From positions 33,868 to 97,867 of the forward strand of contig CAZAJF010000012.1 in the NCBI GenBank assembly GCA_964485395.1: a stretch of DNA of 64,000 nucleotides, read 5' to 3'. The stretch is from JANNSO01 sp964485395 (GTDB taxonomy: Bacteria > Spirochaetota > Spirochaetia > Treponematales > UBA12059). A program made the translations under genes and the position numbers. A model generated the notes under the pieces. The model searched no databases and had not been told where the DNA came from. It saw only the letters and a list, made by a program, of their open reading frames with translations. This document shows, one piece after another, positions 61,818 to 64,000 of the stretch (positions are counted from its first letter, which is position 1; every line of letters starts with the position of its first letter).

Positions 61818-62921
61818 CTACGGCAGCGTAGCCAAAACCTTCGCGATCTTCTGCGCCATTCCCTTACCGATTCGCGGATGCAGCGGAAAAGCCAAAGCCC
61901 TGTTTACCAACGAGCGGGCGTGTGGACAAGAACCTTCGGGCATCGCTCCAATCCCGATGCAGGTCATCTCGAAAGCCATCAATGTGGGTATATCCTTTTT
62001 TTTTGCATAGGCTATAACATCCTTGATGCCGGATTCAAGAACAACGACACAACTATAATACGCAGGTTTGCCTTCTACTGCTTGCACCAATGCTTTTTTA
62101 TGGGCTCTAGCCAGCGATTGCTCGAATAATTTCGCCAACTCGGAACGTTTTTCAATGAATTTATCCAAATCACGGAGTTGCGAAAAAGCCAGTGCGCAGT
62201 TCATATCCCCCAATTTAAGCGTGGGGCTGATATTTTCACATATATTCTTAAGAACTTGGGCTTCCCTTCTGTCTTTTGCATACAGAATCGCACCACCACC
62301 CGCAGTCACGGCATGCGCATGTTCCAAGCCTAAAATCGTGAACATCCCGAGTTCTCCAGCTCGTATACTCTCCGGAGCTGCGGAATTCTCAGGGATTTCC
62401 GGCTTGTCAGCGGATTCTTCAGAGTCAGGAACCAAGCCAATCTCGCCACCCGCAACAGAACCGATAGTCGTAGAAATATCTTCGATGATAGGAATTCCGA
62501 TGTCGAGAAGAAGCGCGGGGTCTGTAAAAACACCCCAAGGCTGAGCAAGATACAATGCCTTGGCACCTGAACCCGACAAGGTTTCAAGTGATTGAGCTCC
62601 GGGCAAACAGGTAGAAGGTTCTACATCAAGCCAGAAAGGAAGAAAACCTTGGGCGCTTAAACAGTCCAAAACCCAGGGCTCGGAAAATGCGGATAAAGCT
62701 ATAACTGAACCAGGCTCAAGATCAAGGCATCGCAAAGCAATGCTAAAAGCATGATAGGGGCTGCGGAGTGCGATCCCATAATTAAAAGAAAGACGTTCTT
62801 TTGCAGTCTTCATAAGGCGATCGTTAAACTCGCCGGGAGCAAGACTGTCCGTTACGAGACAATTCAGGACGGAGTCCATGTCCTTCCGCCTGATATATGA
62901 ACTGAGTGCTTTAATTTCCAT
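61818..62921 (-). CDS. DegT/DnrJ/EryC1-like protein lacking the PLP lysine
   Basis: A 367-residue protein with the fold pattern of DegT aminotransferases: N-terminal LAPGEFNDRLMKTAKERLSFNYGIALRSPYHAF, VIALSAFSEPWVLDCLSAQGFLPFWLDVEP, a PIIEDISTTIGS segment corresponding to the PLP-stacking region, and a C-terminal half. The strand that should carry the PLP Lys reads TILGLEHAHAVTAGGGA with no Lys, and there is a Ser/Glu/Pro-rich insert at about 170-190. It is therefore probably not an aminotransferase. It sits between cheW and nadK, as in Treponema. Confidence 0.75.
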   Translation of the reverse strand: MEIKALSSYIRRKDMDSVLNCLVTDSLAPGEFNDRLMKTAKERLSFNYGIALRSPYHAFSIALRCLDLEPGSVIALSAFSEPWVLDCLSAQGFLPFWLDVEPSTCLPGAQSLETLSGSGAKALYLAQPWGVFTDPALLLDIGIPIIEDISTTIGSVAGGEIGLVPDSEESADKPEIPENSAAPESIRAGELGMFTILGLEHAHAVTAGGGAILYAKDRREAQVLKNICENISPTLKLGDMNCALAFSQLRDLDKFIEKRSELAKLFEQSLARAHKKALVQAVEGKPAYYSCVVVLESGIKDVIAYAKKKDIPTLMAFEMTCIGIGAMPEGSCPHARSLVNRALAFPLHPRIGKGMAQKIAKVLATLP

Positions 62922-62932
62922 GGGTAAAAAGC

Positions 62933-63412
62933 CTACTTCCTGACTTCCACTATTTTTTGAAGTTCTTTTGCGCTGAAAAGTTTACGGATATCCAAGATTA
63001 TCAGATACCCATTCTTCTGGTTTGCGACGCCCTGTATATATTCAGCGCCAATTCCCGCGAGCATTTGCGGCGGAGGTTGAATCTCATTGTAATCGATGGA
63101 TATTACGCGTTCCACCTTGTCGATAATCACTCCGAGTTTCATTCCATCAAGATCGATAATTATAAAACCGGATAATAAATCCTCGTCATCATCGAGTTGA
63201 GCCTTGCGTAGATGAAAACGCTTATGTAAATTAATTATTGGGATAATCTCGCCGCGAAGATTGAATAATCCTTCTACGTACGTTGGAGCGTTTGGAAGCG
63301 GTCGGATGTCCTGGACACGCACGATTTCCTTGACATCCATAATATCAATGCCGTACAGCTCTTCGCTCAGCTGAAATGTGACCAGCTGCAAGAGCACTTC
63401 TCTTTCGGCCAT
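62933..63412 (-). CDS. cheW: chemotaxis coupling protein CheW
   Basis: A 159-residue CheW, linking chemoreceptors to CheA. Typical segments are LVTFQLSEELYGIDIMDVKEI, IRPLPNAPTYVEGLFNLRGEIIPIINLHKRF (cited in pieces), GVIIDKVERVISI and GVANQKNGYLIILDIRKLF. The ATG at 63412 follows GGGAGG. First gene of the cheW-recN block, with a promoter at 63449-63477. Spirochaetes commonly have more than one cheW. Confidence 0.95.
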   Translation of the reverse strand: MAEREVLLQLVTFQLSEELYGIDIMDVKEIVRVQDIRPLPNAPTYVEGLFNLRGEIIPIINLHKRFHLRKAQLDDDEDLLSGFIIIDLDGMKLGVIIDKVERVISIDYNEIQPPPQMLAGIGAEYIQGVANQKNGYLIILDIRKLFSAKELQKIVEVRK

Positions 63413-63448
63413 AATTCCTCCCAAAGCTTTTTATTGACGTATCATAAA

Positions 63449-63477
63449 AGTTTAGCATTTTTCCAGTAATGGAGCAA
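63449..63477 (-). promoter_or_regulatory. promoter of the cheW operon
   Basis: Minus strand TTGCTC (63477-63472), 17-base spacer, TAAACT (63454-63449). It has the same -35 hexamer as the HU-like gene. Confidence 0.55.
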
Positions 63478-63551
63478 GGGCGAAATGCTTTTCAACAAAT
63501 AAACAGTGAAAAGCTTGTAAAGAAGCTTCGTTTACGGGGTCCTGTCACTGC

Positions 63552-63587
63552 AAAAAGAGGGCCCTCTTATCGCGTGACCTCTTTTTT
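63552..63587. terminator. bidirectional terminator hairpin
   Basis: AAAAAGAGG (63552-63560) pairs with CCTCTTTTT (63578-63586); T tracts on both strands. Confidence 0.55.
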
Positions 63588-63681
63588 CCGCGCCACCCCG
63601 CGGCAATCAAGTTTTGGTATAAGCAGTTTCATGTTTTTTTGTTTTGCGTCGTTTGGGTAAGAAAAGATTTACCGACCGCCA

Positions 63682-63958
63682 CTCTTCCCAATACCTAAGC
63701 GCCTGCGCCCCGCGCAGCGAAACCAGTCACTATCCTCCGTATCCCCATCCCTCTTCCCAATACTCAGTCGCCTGCACTCCGCGCAGCGAAACCAGTCACC
63801 ATCCCCCGTATCCCCATCCCTCTTCCCAATACTCAGTCGCCTGCGCTCCGCGCAGCGAAACCAGTCACCATCCCCCGGTATCCCCATCCCTCTTCCCAAT
63901 ACCCAGGCGCCTGCGCCCCGTGCAGCGAAACCAGTCACCATCCCCCGGTATCAGGTCT
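63682..63958. repeat. four tandem copies of a 69-70-bp repeat
   Basis: Copies begin at CTCTTCCCAATAC at 63682, 63751, 63820 and 63890. Each contains a CTGCGC...GCGCAG hairpin and the phrase GCGAAACCAGTCACCATCC. Copies differ at a few bases, so the array is not a recent assembly artefact. The minus-strand open frame through it follows from 69 being a multiple of three and is not taken as a gene. Confidence 0.85.
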
Positions 63959-64000
63959 TTTTTTTCATTGCGCGAGAAGATACAAGGCACAAAGCCCCCA

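Larger units (their letters stand above)
63413..63681. other. intergenic region upstream of cheW
   Basis: Contains the cheW promoter and a two-way terminator hairpin (63552-63586). Apart from a 63-codon plus-strand frame that overlaps the promoter and has no ribosome binding site, nothing coding is seen. Confidence 0.5.

Noticed and set aside
63469..63660. A 63-codon plus-strand open frame
   Set aside because: It overlaps the cheW promoter and a terminator hairpin and has no ribosome binding site.
63682..63958. CRISPR array
   Set aside because: The units are contiguous and similar over their whole 69 bp, with no constant repeat alternating with unique spacers, and no cas genes are present.

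Overview
The window looks like a draft chromosomal contig from a GC-rich spirochaete of the Treponema/Spirochaetaceae kind. The main evidence is the minus-strand block cheW - DegT-like protein - NAD kinase - recN - small coiled-coil protein at the right end, which matches a gene order I recall from Treponema. A lysine-rich-tailed HU protein, a TGS-domain uridine kinase-like protein and an HD-GYP receptor fit the same assignment. No phage, plasmid, IS transposase or CRISPR array is visible. One run of 100 Ns (22521-22620) marks a scaffold join inside a tandem repeat.

Layout. 1-13.2 kb: scattered housekeeping and sensory genes (nitroreductase, exported ankyrin protein, THUMP rRNA methyltransferase, HD-GYP receptor, rhodanese lipoprotein, PHP phosphatase, SPFH protein, DUF2804 protein, amidase). 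13.2-18.9 kb: tyrS with an apparent Tyr-codon leader-peptide attenuator, a YchJ-like SEC-C protein, a membrane histidine kinase, an HU-like protein and a LuxR/DUF2087 regulator. 19-23.2 kb: a GPH-type sugar symporter and the ABC-F gene ettA, whose 3' end is followed by 141-bp tandem repeats that each re-encode the EttA C-terminus, then a gene remnant and a MITE-like element. 23.2-28.7 kb: a methyltransferase, a 30-residue membrane peptide, a two-gene ABC exporter, an M28 peptidase and the uridine kinase-like gene. 28.9-36.3 kb: a complete five-gene oligopeptide-type ABC importer with an oversized binding protein and an oversized second permease. 36.4-43.6 kb: an M23 peptidase whose signal peptide is reachable only from an ATT codon, a probable outer-membrane barrel, a UDPGP-type nucleotidyltransferase, Lon and a PfkB kinase. 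43.7-44 kb: tRNA-Val(UAC), whose 3' end is repeated downstream in both orientations. 44-48.8 kb: a hybrid histidine kinase, a stand-alone receiver and an ArsC-like protein as one overlapping operon. 48.8-51.5 kb: apt - gpmI - CYTH operon. 52-57.9 kb: a tightly packed operon containing an aldehyde:ferredoxin oxidoreductase. 58-63.4 kb: cytidine deaminase and the cheW-recN block. The window ends in four copies of a 69-bp repeat.

The most notable points are: (i) a predicted tyrosine attenuator in front of tyrS, with a leader peptide of four consecutive Tyr codons whose AUG lies at the predicted transcription start; (ii) duplications of gene 3' ends at two loci, ettA and tRNA-Val, each mixed with nested hairpins. 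In ettA the copies differ almost only at synonymous positions in the coding part, which suggests that different copies have at some time served as the real gene end. Both come from reading the sequence; no folding program or database search was run.
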